DNA of 64,000 nt from CALKXV01 sp964632495 (GCA_964632495.1 CAZWDS010000002.1:74709-138708); one strand, 5' to 3'. Counted from the first letter of the stretch, positions 1 through 8,629 are shown. Program-made: numbers and translations. Notes: generated by a model not told the origin, from the sequence alone.

Positions 1-369
1 AAGAAGCGGGCGATCCTGGAACCGTTCCATTACTGGCATAACGAAGGTTGAGATTGCGACTGCATTGATGCTCAGCAACGAAACGATAAAGATCTTCATA
101 AAGATTTTGGCCGAGAATTCGGCAAGGACAAACCCCGTGCGGACATAGATCAAAGCTAAGCCTGTGGCCCACAACCCAACCATTGCGAACATGATCATAT
201 GGTGGGATTGCAGCGTGTCTGCGAGCATCACTTTGCTCACATTCGACCAGCGCTTTTGAAAAAAGAGAAAATCCAAACGGATCGCCAATCCGAAACCAAT
301 GGCCACGAATAGCAAATGTACGTAAGCGATCAGATCGACAAACACCGATTCCCCCGGAAACAGCAGCAT
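1..369 (-). CDS. Partial integral membrane protein, unknown function
   Basis: Reading the minus strand from ATG at 369 gives 123 open codons that run off the window edge at base 1, so the C-terminus is missing. The visible part has at least three hydrophobic stretches: around residues 13-31, around 58-72 and a third ending near 110. Short charged loops (QKRWSN, MERFQDR) separate them, as in a small multi-pass inner-membrane protein. A purine run AAAGAG sits directly before the ATG. I do not recognise the family. A GTG further in cannot be excluded as the true start. Confidence 0.6.
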   Translation of the reverse strand, partial: MLLFPGESVFVDLIAYVHLLFVAIGFGLAIRLDFLFFQKRWSNVSKVMLADTLQSHHMIMFAMVGLWATGLALIYVRTGFVLAEFSAKIFMKIFIVSLLSINAVAISTFVMPVMERFQDRPLL

Positions 370-443
370 CTCTTTACTAACGTTGTACCATTATCAAAGC
401 TAATACAATTGCAATAAGAGGCTAATACTTGCCGATGAAGCCT

Positions 444-457
444 AAAAAGATCTTTTT
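444..457. promoter_or_regulatory. 14-bp AT-rich perfect palindrome
   Basis: The sequence AAAAAGATCTTTTT lies in the gap between the partial membrane gene and the 87-residue protein gene. It is perfectly self-complementary, so it could be a dimeric operator or a weak hairpin. A direct repeat TAAGGCTGCG at 543-552 and 563-572, spaced 20 bp start to start, lies in the same gap. No function is assigned. Confidence 0.3.
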
Positions 458-630
458 GATCAGTGGCTTACAGTCATGTCTGCGGTGTTAGATTCACCAA
501 TTTCTGACGAACTCAGCTATTTTTCTGACCAAATTTTGGGCGTAAGGCTGCGTTTTCAGCCCTAAGGCTGCGTGATACCAGCCTGAGCCACGCGACGGGC
601 CGCACAAAATGCGACCCCGTCCGCTTAAAA

Positions 631-894
631 TCAAGTGGCCGCTGCGCCCCGACCTCTTTTGCGTCTTATGCGCGGTCTTGCTACGTTGAGTTCCGTCGAC
701 GGGTCGTCGAACTCTTGGTTCGGATGGCTTTGCAAACGCGCTTGTTCATAGCTCTTCTTCCAAAAATTTCTTTCGGATGCGATCGAGCTTATTTCCTGCT
801 TTGAATTCAGGCACCAAAGCACCCAGCCCAAAGCGAGCCCAAGCACAAAGGTGGATGACAGGAATACCACAATCTCAAGTTCTGGCGTTAGCAT
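631..894 (-). CDS. Small single-pass membrane protein, unknown
   Basis: This 87-residue protein has one N-terminal transmembrane segment (about residues 8-28, rich in V, L and F) and a basic C-terminal tail (RIRRKRGRG). GGAAAG lies a few bases before the ATG. It starts about 40 bases after the stop of the coiled-coil OmpA gene on the same strand, so the two are probably cotranscribed. No domain family is recognised. Confidence 0.6.
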   Translation of the reverse strand: MLTPELEIVVFLSSTFVLGLALGWVLWCLNSKQEISSIASERNFWKKSYEQARLQSHPNQEFDDPSTELNVARPRIRRKRGRGAAAT

Positions 895-934
895 GATCTT
901 TCCAATCCGGTGGTCTTTTCTGCGTTGGCTTCAG

Positions 935-2074
935 TCATTTCATTTCCCAGTCAAATACGATGCGCTCGTTTTGCGAACGACCCTCTGGTGTCGCGTTGTC
1001 GGCAACCGGGTCGCTGGCTCCATATCCAACCGCGCGCATCGATCCACTTGGAATTCCGTTTTCTTCCAAGAAGGCCAAAACGGCATTGGCACGTCCGTTG
1101 CTAAGCAGCAGGTTGCTGGCAACACCGCCCGCATTGTCCGTGTGGCCCTCAATTTCGAGCAGGACGTCTTGCGCAAGGCACTCAGAGACGACCTCTGTCA
1201 GCTCATTCAGCAGGCCGGCTGTCTGGTCAGATATCGCTGTGGCGCCACCTGCGAAACTGATAGCGCCCGTCAACGCGTCCGAACGCGCCTGGCATATGGT
1301 TGCGGGCAACACAGTGGGCGCTTGAATAGAGGCGTTTAAGGCTACAATCGTGTCTTCTTGTTCGCTTAGGTCAGCTTGTAGCTCAGACATGCGCGACTTC
1401 ATTGCGTTGACCAATTCTACCATTTCCGTGGTGACCTGAGCCTGCTCTTCGTTTTCTTTCTTCAGGGCGGCCAGTTCTTTCACGGCGGAATCTCTTTCCG
1501 CAATAACGTCTGTTTGCGCGGTCACGTCTGCTGAGGCAATTTTCTCATTCAAAGCAGTTTCAAGTTCGCTCGCTTTTTGTGCCGAAGCCTCGCCGACGCG
1601 CTCTAGCTCTGTGATGCTGGCTTCAAGGGCGGCGATTTTTTCACTTTTCAGAGATATCTCAGCGGCCTTGGCTTGTGCCTCGCTCTGAAAGGCGCTGGCG
1701 GATTTTTTCGATTCTGAAAGCTCGTCCTGCAATGCAGTCAGGCTTTCCAACAATGCATGATCCTGTGCTTTCAGTTCAGCGGTCTGAGCTTCGGTCGCTT
1801 GTAAAGCGGCGAGGTTCAACTCAAGCTGTTCTTTCTCAGTCCGAGCGCCGTCTAGATCGGAAAGCAGGGTGGAGTTCTTTTCTTCAAGCTCGGCCAGTGC
1901 AGCGCGCAAGCTTGAATTCTCTTCAACCGCTTTGGCATGGGTTTCTTGATCTACCGCGTCAGCCATTTCAGACTGAGCAACTGATCTTGATGCTTCGACG
2001 GGCAAGGTTTGAATAGCGGTGAAGAACACCAAAGCTGTCAAAGCTAAGACACCGAAGATTAGGCCTATTCTCAT
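935..2074 (-). CDS. Membrane-anchored coiled-coil protein with C-terminal OmpA domain
   Basis: The 379-residue protein starts with a hydrophobic segment (residues 5-22). Roughly 200 residues of Ala/Glu/Lys-rich heptad-like sequence follow, typical of a long coiled coil. The C-terminal OmpA-like peptidoglycan-binding domain carries the hallmark EGHTDNAGG and a closing NERIVFDW. The architecture suits a protein anchored in the inner membrane that reaches across the periplasm to peptidoglycan. I start at ATG 2074, not at an in-frame start 57 bases upstream, because AGGGTGG sits seven bases before it and the signal anchor then lies at the N-terminus. It follows the YceI-OmpA gene on the same strand. 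Confidence 0.8.
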   Translation of the reverse strand: MRIGLIFGVLALTALVFFTAIQTLPVEASRSVAQSEMADAVDQETHAKAVEENSSLRAALAELEEKNSTLLSDLDGARTEKEQLELNLAALQATEAQTAELKAQDHALLESLTALQDELSESKKSASAFQSEAQAKAAEISLKSEKIAALEASITELERVGEASAQKASELETALNEKIASADVTAQTDVIAERDSAVKELAALKKENEEQAQVTTEMVELVNAMKSRMSELQADLSEQEDTIVALNASIQAPTVLPATICQARSDALTGAISFAGGATAISDQTAGLLNELTEVVSECLAQDVLLEIEGHTDNAGGVASNLLLSNGRANAVLAFLEENGIPSGSMRAVGYGASDPVADNATPEGRSQNERIVFDWEMK

Positions 2075-2127
2075 AGCGACCACCCTAAGAACTGAGTTAC
2101 TAAAGAACGCGCGAGGCGTCGTTTGGT

Positions 2128-2151
2128 GCACGGCCCGGGGGCGGGCCGTGC
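2128..2151. terminator. Strong GC-rich hairpin between two OmpA-family genes
   Basis: A 10-bp perfect stem (GCACGGCCCG with CGGGCCGTGC) closes on a GGGG loop just after the stop codon of the YceI-OmpA gene. There is no U-tract on the minus-strand side. It may therefore act as an attenuator or mRNA-stabilising hairpin rather than a full terminator. Confidence 0.5.
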
Positions 2152-2158
2152 AAATTGT

Positions 2159-3259
2159 TTAGGCACCAGTCGTATCTTTCACGACTGAGAATTCGATGCG
2201 GCGATTGCGCTGCTTGTTTTCAGAAGAGTCATTCGCGACAACCGGAAGCGTTTCGCCAAATCCGACCGCTTCGATGCGTGTTCCATCAGCACCGGATTCC
2301 ACCAAGTAGGCGCGCACGGCCCGTGCACGTGCTTCAGACAGAACTTGGTTGTTCGCTGCCGCACCATCTGAATCGGTGTGCCCATCGACGCTGATTTTCA
2401 GCTCTGGGCAACGGTTGATCATATCAACGATGCTGGTCAGGATTGGGCTGCTGCGATCTTCAAGACGGGCACTGCCGCTTGCAAAATAGATATTGTCCGT
2501 GCGCGACATGATTTCAAAGCGGCCTTTGCAGGCCTCTACCGAAAAATCGCCTTCGGTTTCCATCGCAGCCGATTTGAATCCAGCCATCGCGGCCATGTCT
2601 GCGGATGCGCTTGCATATTGTGCAGCGCTGCTTGCTCGGTTGAACATGAAGTCGAACGTCACCGTTGCAGAAGGAATGATCTCGACCTTCGCGGCTTCCT
2701 CAAGCTTGGCAACACCGCCATCAAGGTCAAAGTCCGCTGTAGGCAGGGAAATTGGCGTGCTTGAAGTGACGGACACTGTGTTGTTGTCCAAAAGCATGAC
2801 GGCGATTTCCGCTTCACGCTCGGATGTTACACCGTGCAATTCGATGGTGTAGGGCGCTGTCATGATTTTACGGCGAACGGTTTCCAGGTCTTCAATCATT
2901 TCCGGATCAATCTGCATCGTGATCACGGCTTCTGGGAACTGGAAGGTTTCAAACATCAGGAAACGCATGCGCACGTTGCGCAGGTCAACTTTGGTGTCGA
3001 CCGAGTCCATCAGAATTCGAACCGTGGCCAATCCATTTGCGTCGATTGTTCCGGCGTAGGTGCCGAAAGTGCTCGATTCAACTTTTGTTTCGTTTTTCAC
3101 CGATTGGAAACGCAGCGTCGAAGCGTCCGGGTTCATGGTCCAACCTGGAGAAAAGACCGACTCTTGCGACAAGGCCTGCTGAGGACCAAAGCAGATCAGA
3201 CCGGCCAAAAGTGCGTGCTTACACGTCAGTGTGAGTGTGTTGGTTGTTTTTCCAAACAT
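2159..3259 (-). CDS. Secreted YceI-domain / OmpA-domain fusion protein
   Basis: The 366-residue protein begins with a signal peptide (residues 1-30, ending ALSQ). A YceI-like lipocalin-type domain follows (about 35-215), recognisable by the DASTLRFQSVKNE opening, the GTYAGTI strand and the RMRFLMFETFQFP segment. The C-terminal OmpA domain (about 255-366) has VDGHTDSDG and NRRIEFSV. ATG 3259 is chosen because GGAGA lies five bases upstream and the signal peptide then begins at residue 1. The open frame continues upstream only through AT-rich non-coding sequence. YceI domains bind isoprenoid-like lipids in other bacteria, so this could be a peptidoglycan-tethered lipid binder; that is inference. 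Confidence 0.82.
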   Translation of the reverse strand: MFGKTTNTLTLTCKHALLAGLICFGPQQALSQESVFSPGWTMNPDASTLRFQSVKNETKVESSTFGTYAGTIDANGLATVRILMDSVDTKVDLRNVRMRFLMFETFQFPEAVITMQIDPEMIEDLETVRRKIMTAPYTIELHGVTSEREAEIAVMLLDNNTVSVTSSTPISLPTADFDLDGGVAKLEEAAKVEIIPSATVTFDFMFNRASSAAQYASASADMAAMAGFKSAAMETEGDFSVEACKGRFEIMSRTDNIYFASGSARLEDRSSPILTSIVDMINRCPELKISVDGHTDSDGAAANNQVLSEARARAVRAYLVESGADGTRIEAVGFGETLPVVANDSSENKQRNRRIEFSVVKDTTGA

Positions 3260-3534
3260 AATATTCTCCAAACAATGCAACTTGTTAGTTGCTGTTACTG
3301 CTGCGGGTGAAATACGTAGACCCCAGTGAATTGCTCCAAACATCGCAATGACGTTTAGAATTTGTATCAAGTTGATAGTAACTGCGGCATTGTTGCCAAA
3401 ATTGGGCGGAATTGCGGTATATTTGCTAAATTTGACAGAAAATTTGGTCTTAAATGTCTTAAAATTGACTGAAACTAAGTCCAGAACGGAAACAATGAGA
3501 TCAAAACTAACACACACACATTGAGGCTAGAGTT
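3260..3534. promoter_or_regulatory. AT-rich divergent intergenic region
   Basis: These 275 bases separate the divergent YceI-OmpA gene and the CXXCH protein gene. They are visibly more AT-rich than the surroundings and should carry promoters in both directions. TTGACA occurs at 3432-3437 and TTGACT near 3465. Neither has a convincing -10 partner at 17 bp, so I mark only the region. Confidence 0.4.
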
Positions 3535-4092
3535 ATGATTAAGAACATCGTGACAGGCTTGTTACTTATCTTTTTGGCAACTTCTGTTGCGACCGCGCAA
3601 GACGCTGACGAAACAGCAGCGTGGGAAGCGGCTCAGAAAAGCACCACCTCGGAAGAGGTTTTCGCGTTTATCGAACAGTATCCAAGCAGCGTCTATGCCA
3701 AGGACGCCAAGTCTTTGATGATCGATCTGCTTTGGACGGAACTTGCTGAAGAATCGCCCCAACAAGCGACACAAACCTCCGAGCCAGCCGCTGAAAGCGC
3801 CCCGGTGTTTTTTAGTCAGCCGCTGACCGAAGGATCTGCTGACGTGGTAGGTAGATCGCTTAAGCAACTGATCGCATCATCGCCGGCCTTTCCACCGATC
3901 GAAGGTTTGCCTGAGACGTATTGGAAAGACCAAACGTGTTCGAACTGTCACGAATGGGAAAAGGCGAACCTGTGTACTCAGGCAAACTCATATTTGTCCG
4001 ACAAAGGCGCCGAGAACCTGATCAAAAAGCATCCATTTGGCGGAGCTTTCAAGCTGAACTTGCGCGTTTGGGCAAAAGGCGGCTGCGAATAG
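3535..4092 (+). CDS. Secreted protein with one CXXCH motif
   Basis: The 185-residue protein has a clear signal peptide (1-21, cleavage after ATA). The next segment (residues 27-70) has a YPSSVYAKDAKSL stretch like the linker of a tetratricopeptide or outer-membrane-lipoprotein repeat. A Ser/Pro/Ala-rich spacer follows, then a C-terminal region with CSNCH at 135-139. CXXCH is the covalent haem c attachment signature, and further Cys residues lie at 147 and 184. No distal Met follows the motif, so it is not a typical class I cytochrome c; a bis-His haem or a metal site are alternatives. It is divergent from the YceI-OmpA gene. Confidence 0.65.
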   Translation: MIKNIVTGLLLIFLATSVATAQDADETAAWEAAQKSTTSEEVFAFIEQYPSSVYAKDAKSLMIDLLWTELAEESPQQATQTSEPAAESAPVFFSQPLTEGSADVVGRSLKQLIASSPAFPPIEGLPETYWKDQTCSNCHEWEKANLCTQANSYLSDKGAENLIKKHPFGGAFKLNLRVWAKGGCE

Positions 4093-4106
4093 GTCTTAAG
4101 ATATCC

Positions 4107-4140
4107 GAGACACTGGCGACAGTAAGTAAGCCAGTGTCTC
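4107..4140. terminator. Bidirectional hairpin between convergent genes
   Basis: An 11-bp perfect stem (GAGACACTGGC paired with GCCAGTGTCTC) with a 12-base loop lies exactly between the converging ends of the CXXCH gene and the phosphatase-like gene. It lacks long T-runs, but its position and perfect pairing fit a shared terminator. Confidence 0.65.
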
Positions 4141-4146
4141 CATTGC

Positions 4147-4626
4147 CTAATAGTCGTCGCCCGCATAGCGGTTTGGCTGACCTTTCGCATCCGGGCTGTC
4201 GATAAAGTTGGCCCAATCGTCCCCCGGTCTCCAGATACTCTCCATAGTCGCGAAGGCGTCGGCTTCGGACATATCGAAGCCGGTTTTTGCATATCGGTAG
4301 ATAAACGCGCTGACGCGGGCGTTGTAGATGCAATGAACGTGGATCATTTTGTCCGGGTTCGTCTCAAGGGCAAAGCTGAAATCCTTGAAATTCTGGTCGG
4401 TCGGGTTCTCGAAATCGACGGGAATATAAGTGTACGTCATCCCAAGTGCCGCGACCGTACGCGCTTCGTCCGCTAGTGCACCTTTGTTGTGATGTGGACC
4501 AAGGTTCAGAATGCGTGTGACCCCAAGGGATTGGATGTCAGCCAATTGGTCTTCCGTCGGTTGCCCCGATGTTGTGAGACGCGCATTGATCCGCCGCCAA
4601 TTCAGGATATGTGGCAGGTTGGTCAT
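4147..4626 (-). CDS. Protein tyrosine phosphatase-like family protein
   Basis: The 159-residue protein has the fold signature of small dual-specificity phosphatase-like proteins: a TSGQPTEDQL N-terminal motif, an ILNLGP strand, and the presumed active-site loop VHCIYNARVSAF (H98, C99, R104). The spacing from Cys to Arg is CX4R, not the canonical CX5R of tyrosine phosphatases. Related bacterial proteins share an HCxxNxRVSAF loop, so phosphatase activity should not be assumed. The start at ATG 4626 overlaps the stop of the upstream DUF1272 gene in an ATGA, which fixes the start and implies translational coupling. Confidence 0.75.
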   Translation of the reverse strand: MTNLPHILNWRRINARLTTSGQPTEDQLADIQSLGVTRILNLGPHHNKGALADEARTVAALGMTYTYIPVDFENPTDQNFKDFSFALETNPDKMIHVHCIYNARVSAFIYRYAKTGFDMSEADAFATMESIWRPGDDWANFIDSPDAKGQPNRYAGDDY

Positions 4627-4877
4627 TCTGTCTCCTCCGCACATGCGGCATGGGCTTTGAAGAAGCGGGTGGTCGTCGCCGGGTTATGCATCAGTTTAGC
4701 TCTGGGCCGGATGGGGCGAGGGACGAAATTGCCGCCGCAATTGGGGCATGTGTTGTCCAGTCTGCTTTCAACGCAGCGGGCACAGAACGTGCATTCAAAC
4801 GAACATATCCGGGCGTCTGTCGCGGAAGGGGGCAAGTCTTTGTCACAGCATTCGCAGTTGGGTTTGAGGGCCAGCAT
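4623..4877 (-). CDS. DUF1272 cysteine-rich zinc-ribbon protein
   Basis: The 84-residue protein matches DUF1272 by its order of motifs: KPNCECCDKDLPP, ARICSFECTFC and CPNCGG. Nine cysteines at positions 8, 10, 11, 25, 29, 32, 35, 44 and 47 should bind zinc. The start at 4877 is preferred over in-frame starts further upstream because GGAGA lies six bases before it and the family begins at this point. It is the first gene of a two-gene unit with the phosphatase-like gene, and the regulator gene reads away from it. The biochemical role is unknown. Confidence 0.82.
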   Translation of the reverse strand: MLALKPNCECCDKDLPPSATDARICSFECTFCARCVESRLDNTCPNCGGNFVPRPIRPRAKLMHNPATTTRFFKAHAACAEETE

Positions 4878-4938
4878 CCAAGGTCTCCGTTTCATTTGGT
4901 CATAGACTAGTCGAATTTGATTTGGCAGTAATGACAAT

Positions 4939-5943
4939 ATGACTGCAAAAACTGCCAAAACGCCCAGACCGTGTCGAAAGCCGCGATTGGTGGTCTTCGT
5001 GGTCTATCCGAACATCGTTCTGTTGGACTTGGTGGGCCCGTTGCAGGTGTTTTCCCATGCACCGGACCCAAGCACAGGCAAGCCTGGATATGAATGCGTT
5101 GTCGTCTCGGTCGACGGTGGGATGACCGAAACGAACACCGTGGTTGCGATCCCAAGCCTGCCAGTGGCCGAGGTTATGAAACGTGACATCCACACAATTG
5201 TCGTTGTGGGCGGAGACGGTGCCATTCCCGGAATGTCCGACCAGCGGTTGGTGGATGCAGTTGCGCGCCTTGCGCGTGGTGCAACGCGCGTCTGCTCGGT
5301 CTGTTCTGGCGCGTTGGTGCTTGCGGCGACCGGATTATTGGATGGGCGGCGAGCGGTCACGCATTGGGACGATTGCAAGATGCTGGCCGAACGCTTTCCG
5401 AAGGTCGTGGTTGAAATGGATCCAATCTTTGTGAAGGACGGCCCGTATTGGACGTCGGCGGGCGTAACGGCGGGCATCGACATGGCCCTTGCCATCGCGG
5501 CCGAGGATTTGGGCCGCGCGTCAAGCTTTCAAGTGGCACGCTCGATGGTGGCTCAGATGGTGCGGTCGGGCGGGCAATCTCAGTTCAGCCCGGCATTGGG
5601 GCGGCAATTGCGCGATGGTGCAGGGCAGTTTGAGGCGTTGCATGGTTGGATCGCGGACAACCTAGGTTTGGCTCTTTCGGTCGATGTTCTGGCTGAGAAA
5701 GCGCATATGAGTGCGCGCAACTTCGCCCGTGTCTATCCAAACGTTATGGGCGTCACGCCCGCCAAGGCCGTCGAAGCCATCCGCATTGAGAAGGCGCAAG
5801 AGTTGCTGGAAACGACGAACCGCAGTCTGAAAGAGGTGGCCGTTCAATGCGGGTTCAAGGACGAGGATCGCATGCGTCGGTCTTTCATGCGCGTGCTGAA
5901 CATCTCGCCATCGGGCTATCGGCAGAATTTTCATGTGGTGTAA
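4939..5943 (+). CDS. GlxA-family transcriptional regulator (DJ-1/PfpI plus AraC HTH)
   Basis: The 334-residue protein has an N-terminal DJ-1/PfpI-like domain (about 16-190) with the elbow VCSGALVLAATG (C122). The C-terminal AraC/XylS double helix-turn-helix (about 235-330) carries LAEKAHMSARNFARV and a VAVQCGFKDEDRMRRSF second helix. This is the usual layout of GlxA/CdhR/GbdR-type activators, which sense amines or amino-acid derivatives. It is divergent from the DUF1272-phosphatase pair with only about 60 bases between, so it may control them. The ligand cannot be read from the sequence. Confidence 0.88.
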   Translation: MTAKTAKTPRPCRKPRLVVFVVYPNIVLLDLVGPLQVFSHAPDPSTGKPGYECVVVSVDGGMTETNTVVAIPSLPVAEVMKRDIHTIVVVGGDGAIPGMSDQRLVDAVARLARGATRVCSVCSGALVLAATGLLDGRRAVTHWDDCKMLAERFPKVVVEMDPIFVKDGPYWTSAGVTAGIDMALAIAAEDLGRASSFQVARSMVAQMVRSGGQSQFSPALGRQLRDGAGQFEALHGWIADNLGLALSVDVLAEKAHMSARNFARVYPNVMGVTPAKAVEAIRIEKAQELLETTNRSLKEVAVQCGFKDEDRMRRSFMRVLNISPSGYRQNFHVV

Positions 5944-6070
5944 GGCGCCGGTAGGGGCGCGGCGTCAAAAGTTTCGCGGATCGTCGGGCAAGGTGTCAAT
6001 CACCGCGATGGAAAGAAAGCTGAAGACGGTGCCGCGAAGGTCGCACTGCGCGTGTGCCGCAGCAGGGGAC

Positions 6071-6856
6071 TCAAACTTCGAAAGCGTCTTCTGACATCGA
6101 CAATAGTGTGTCGAAAATCACCGGCGCTCCCGCGATAACGCGGCCGCCGTTTGCAAGCATATCGTTTGCACTTTGCGTTTCGATCTTGCCGCCGGCTTCG
6201 GCGATCAACAGTTGCCCGGCCAAACAATCCCAGGCGTTCATATGGGCTTCGGTATAGCCGATCAGGCGGCCCGCCGCGACATAGGCCAGCATCAAGCCGC
6301 CCGAGGCGTTTCTAAAGAATAGACCGCCTTTTTCTGACAGCGCTATGATCACATTCGATGCCATGTAGGTCGCTGAACGCCCGTTCATGCCAACACCAAC
6401 CGAGCCGTCGTGCAAGCCTTCTGTGTTCGCCACTGAAAGTTTCGTCTCGTTGACGAAGGCACCTTGCCCGTCAGCACCCCAGAACATCTCTCCGGTCGAG
6501 GGTTCGAAGATCACGCCGATCTTGGTCTGGTCGTTGTGCACACAAGCCAGAATGACGCACCATTGCGGAATGCCGGTGACAAAATTTGCGGTGCCATCAA
6601 TCGGGTCGATTACCCATGTCCAGCCGGATTTCGTGGCAACGTTGTCGTGTTCCTCGCCCACAATCCCGTCTTCTGGGAAACGTGCCGCGATCTGCATGCG
6701 CACGAAAGTCTCGACTTCCAGATCAGCGTTGGACACCATATCCTGTGCGCCCTTGGCCTTGATGTCCAAAGACGCGAAATCGCGGAAGAAATCCAAGGCC
6801 ATGGCACCTGCTTCGCGGGCAATAGTCTTGGCGCTGTCCAAACGGTCTTTTGTCAT
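6071..6856 (-). CDS. Inositol monophosphatase family protein
   Basis: The 261-residue protein has the Li-sensitive Mg2+-dependent phosphatase signature: GEE at 67-69, DPIDGT at 84-89 and the C-terminal AWD at 208-210, which supply the metal ligands. The family dephosphorylates inositol phosphates, PAP or related sugar phosphates, and the substrate here is not determinable. I start at ATG 6856 (GGCGAG seven bases upstream) and not at the in-frame ATG 33 bases earlier. It stands alone, with the regulator gene converging on its 3' end. Confidence 0.85.
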   Translation of the reverse strand: MTKDRLDSAKTIAREAGAMALDFFRDFASLDIKAKGAQDMVSNADLEVETFVRMQIAARFPEDGIVGEEHDNVATKSGWTWVIDPIDGTANFVTGIPQWCVILACVHNDQTKIGVIFEPSTGEMFWGADGQGAFVNETKLSVANTEGLHDGSVGVGMNGRSATYMASNVIIALSEKGGLFFRNASGGLMLAYVAAGRLIGYTEAHMNAWDCLAGQLLIAEAGGKIETQSANDMLANGGRVIAGAPVIFDTLLSMSEDAFEV

Positions 6857-7099
6857 TTTAACGCTCGCCGATGTCCTTGTGGAATGCAAAACTGGTGTCC
6901 GTGTTAAGGGCCAATGTCAATGTGTCATCGAAAGCGGTTAAATTGTCGTCGCAAGACTTACGGCAAAACCCCAGTTGGTCGCCTTCGTCATTCGTCAGAA
7001 CAATTTGGCCGGGTTTGGGCAGTTTTCGACCGACGCGTCTATCTGGTCTACGCGGCCATGATCGCGCCCTGCAACCTTTCAAGCCGCCGGCTTCAAGCG

Positions 7100-8629
7100 T
7101 TACAGCTGCAAATAGGCGGCGACGACAAGACCGATCAGAAGGCCCGAAAGGATTTGAACCGTCCAGTTTTTCGATTTATCGGAAGAGGCACCGGGGTCGC
7201 GCGCGGCATGGGGATCGGTCATCTCGTCAGCAGTATTTTTCGATACAGTCGAGCGAATACGCTCTGTGATCGGGTCGTCGAATAGCTCAAGTTCGGCTTC
7301 ACGCTCGGCGATCATGCGGCCTTGTTTTTCTTTGGCAAGGCCGATCCAGTTGGTCTCGGAGTTTTGAAGGTTGGTTTCGGCTTGTGAACTTGAGGTCGAA
7401 ATTGTCCGTGAAGTGCCAAAAGCCGAAACACTTTGAGGACGGTCGCCAGCTTTGGGACGTTCATGGCGCGATGGTCTTGGCTTGGGGGCAAGAGTTTCCT
7501 GATTGAACTCGTCAATCCACTCGGGCTTTGGGGCTTCTTCGTTTTGAGGCGAGACCACCTTTTTTTCAGGCTCGACAGGAATGCGCGTTGTTTTTCGTAC
7601 TTCGTCGTTCGTCTCTTCAACAAGCCGGGTTAAGGACATTTCAAGCTCTAGGCTGACGTCGTTGTTAACGCGTCCTGCGGCGATGCTTGATGTTTCGTCA
7701 CTGGCGCTGATGTTTGCAATCAGGGCTTTCCATTGCGTTGCGGACTGCAAACGATCACCGGGATGAAGAGCCATTGCGCGGTCGATGGCCTGCAGGAACT
7801 CTGGATCATAACCCGCAATTCGGCCTTCCAAGGGAATACAAGGATCGGGTCTGTGACCCACCACTTCGATCATGCGCGCCTGGCTGTTGGTCGGAGCCTC
7901 ACCGCTGATGACATGATAGAAGGTGGCGGCCAGCGCATAAAGATCGCTGCTGGGCGTTTGATCGCTGCCGGCCGTGTAGAATTCTTGCGGGGAGTACCCG
8001 TCTTTTACCACCAACAAGGACGACACTGCCCGGGTTTGACGGCTGGCATCACCGCGGGCGGCGCCAAAGTCGATCAAAACCGGCTTGCCGGATTTTTCAA
8101 TGATGATGTTGTCTGGGGAAATGTCGCGGTGCAACAAGTCCGAATTATGCACCTCTTCAATCGCGCCCAGCAACTGCCACAGGATATCCGAGACGCGCCC
8201 GGGCGACAGGGGCCGAGAGGTGCCTTCAAGAATGTCAAACAGATCGCGCCCGTCGATCAAATCAATCGCCATATAGGCGGTTTCGTTTTCTTCGAAGGCG
8301 CGGTGCACGCCGACAATGTTTGGGTGACGCAACTTTGCAAGGCTGCGTGCTTCGCGCATGAACAGCGTTACAATCGAGCGAACCGGCTTGGCAAACTTTT
8401 GCCCGCGCGGCACAACGTTTAATCCGTCTCGCAGGCAGAAATCGTCTGGAAAACACTCTTTGATCACAATCGTACGCCCAAGGACATTGTCCATCGCGCG
8501 GTAGGTGATCCCAAAGCCGCCAGCGCCCAGTTGATCCGTGATTGTAAATTGACCATCAGACAACACTGTGCCGATCGGGAGGACCCGATCGTCTGGCGTA
8601 ACCGCTTCAGCGATGTAATTTTCTGCCAT
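7100..8629 (-). CDS. Tail-anchored serine/threonine protein kinase
   Basis: The 509-residue protein has an N-terminal kinase domain (about 27-300): glycine loop GAGGFG at 35-40, catalytic lysine K57, catalytic loop HRDISPDN at 167-174, DFGAAR at 187-192 and GYSPQEFY in the activation segment. A long Pro/Glu/Ser-rich linker (about 310-485) follows. The final 20 residues form a single transmembrane helix ending at the C-terminus, so kinase and linker face the cytoplasm and no extracellular sensor exists. ATG 8629 is chosen over a GTG nine bases upstream. No phosphatase partner or FHA protein is adjacent. Confidence 0.85.
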   Translation of the reverse strand: MAENYIAEAVTPDDRVLPIGTVLSDGQFTITDQLGAGGFGITYRAMDNVLGRTIVIKECFPDDFCLRDGLNVVPRGQKFAKPVRSIVTLFMREARSLAKLRHPNIVGVHRAFEENETAYMAIDLIDGRDLFDILEGTSRPLSPGRVSDILWQLLGAIEEVHNSDLLHRDISPDNIIIEKSGKPVLIDFGAARGDASRQTRAVSSLLVVKDGYSPQEFYTAGSDQTPSSDLYALAATFYHVISGEAPTNSQARMIEVVGHRPDPCIPLEGRIAGYDPEFLQAIDRAMALHPGDRLQSATQWKALIANISASDETSSIAAGRVNNDVSLELEMSLTRLVEETNDEVRKTTRIPVEPEKKVVSPQNEEAPKPEWIDEFNQETLAPKPRPSRHERPKAGDRPQSVSAFGTSRTISTSSSQAETNLQNSETNWIGLAKEKQGRMIAEREAELELFDDPITERIRSTVSKNTADEMTDPHAARDPGASSDKSKNWTVQILSGLLIGLVVAAYLQL

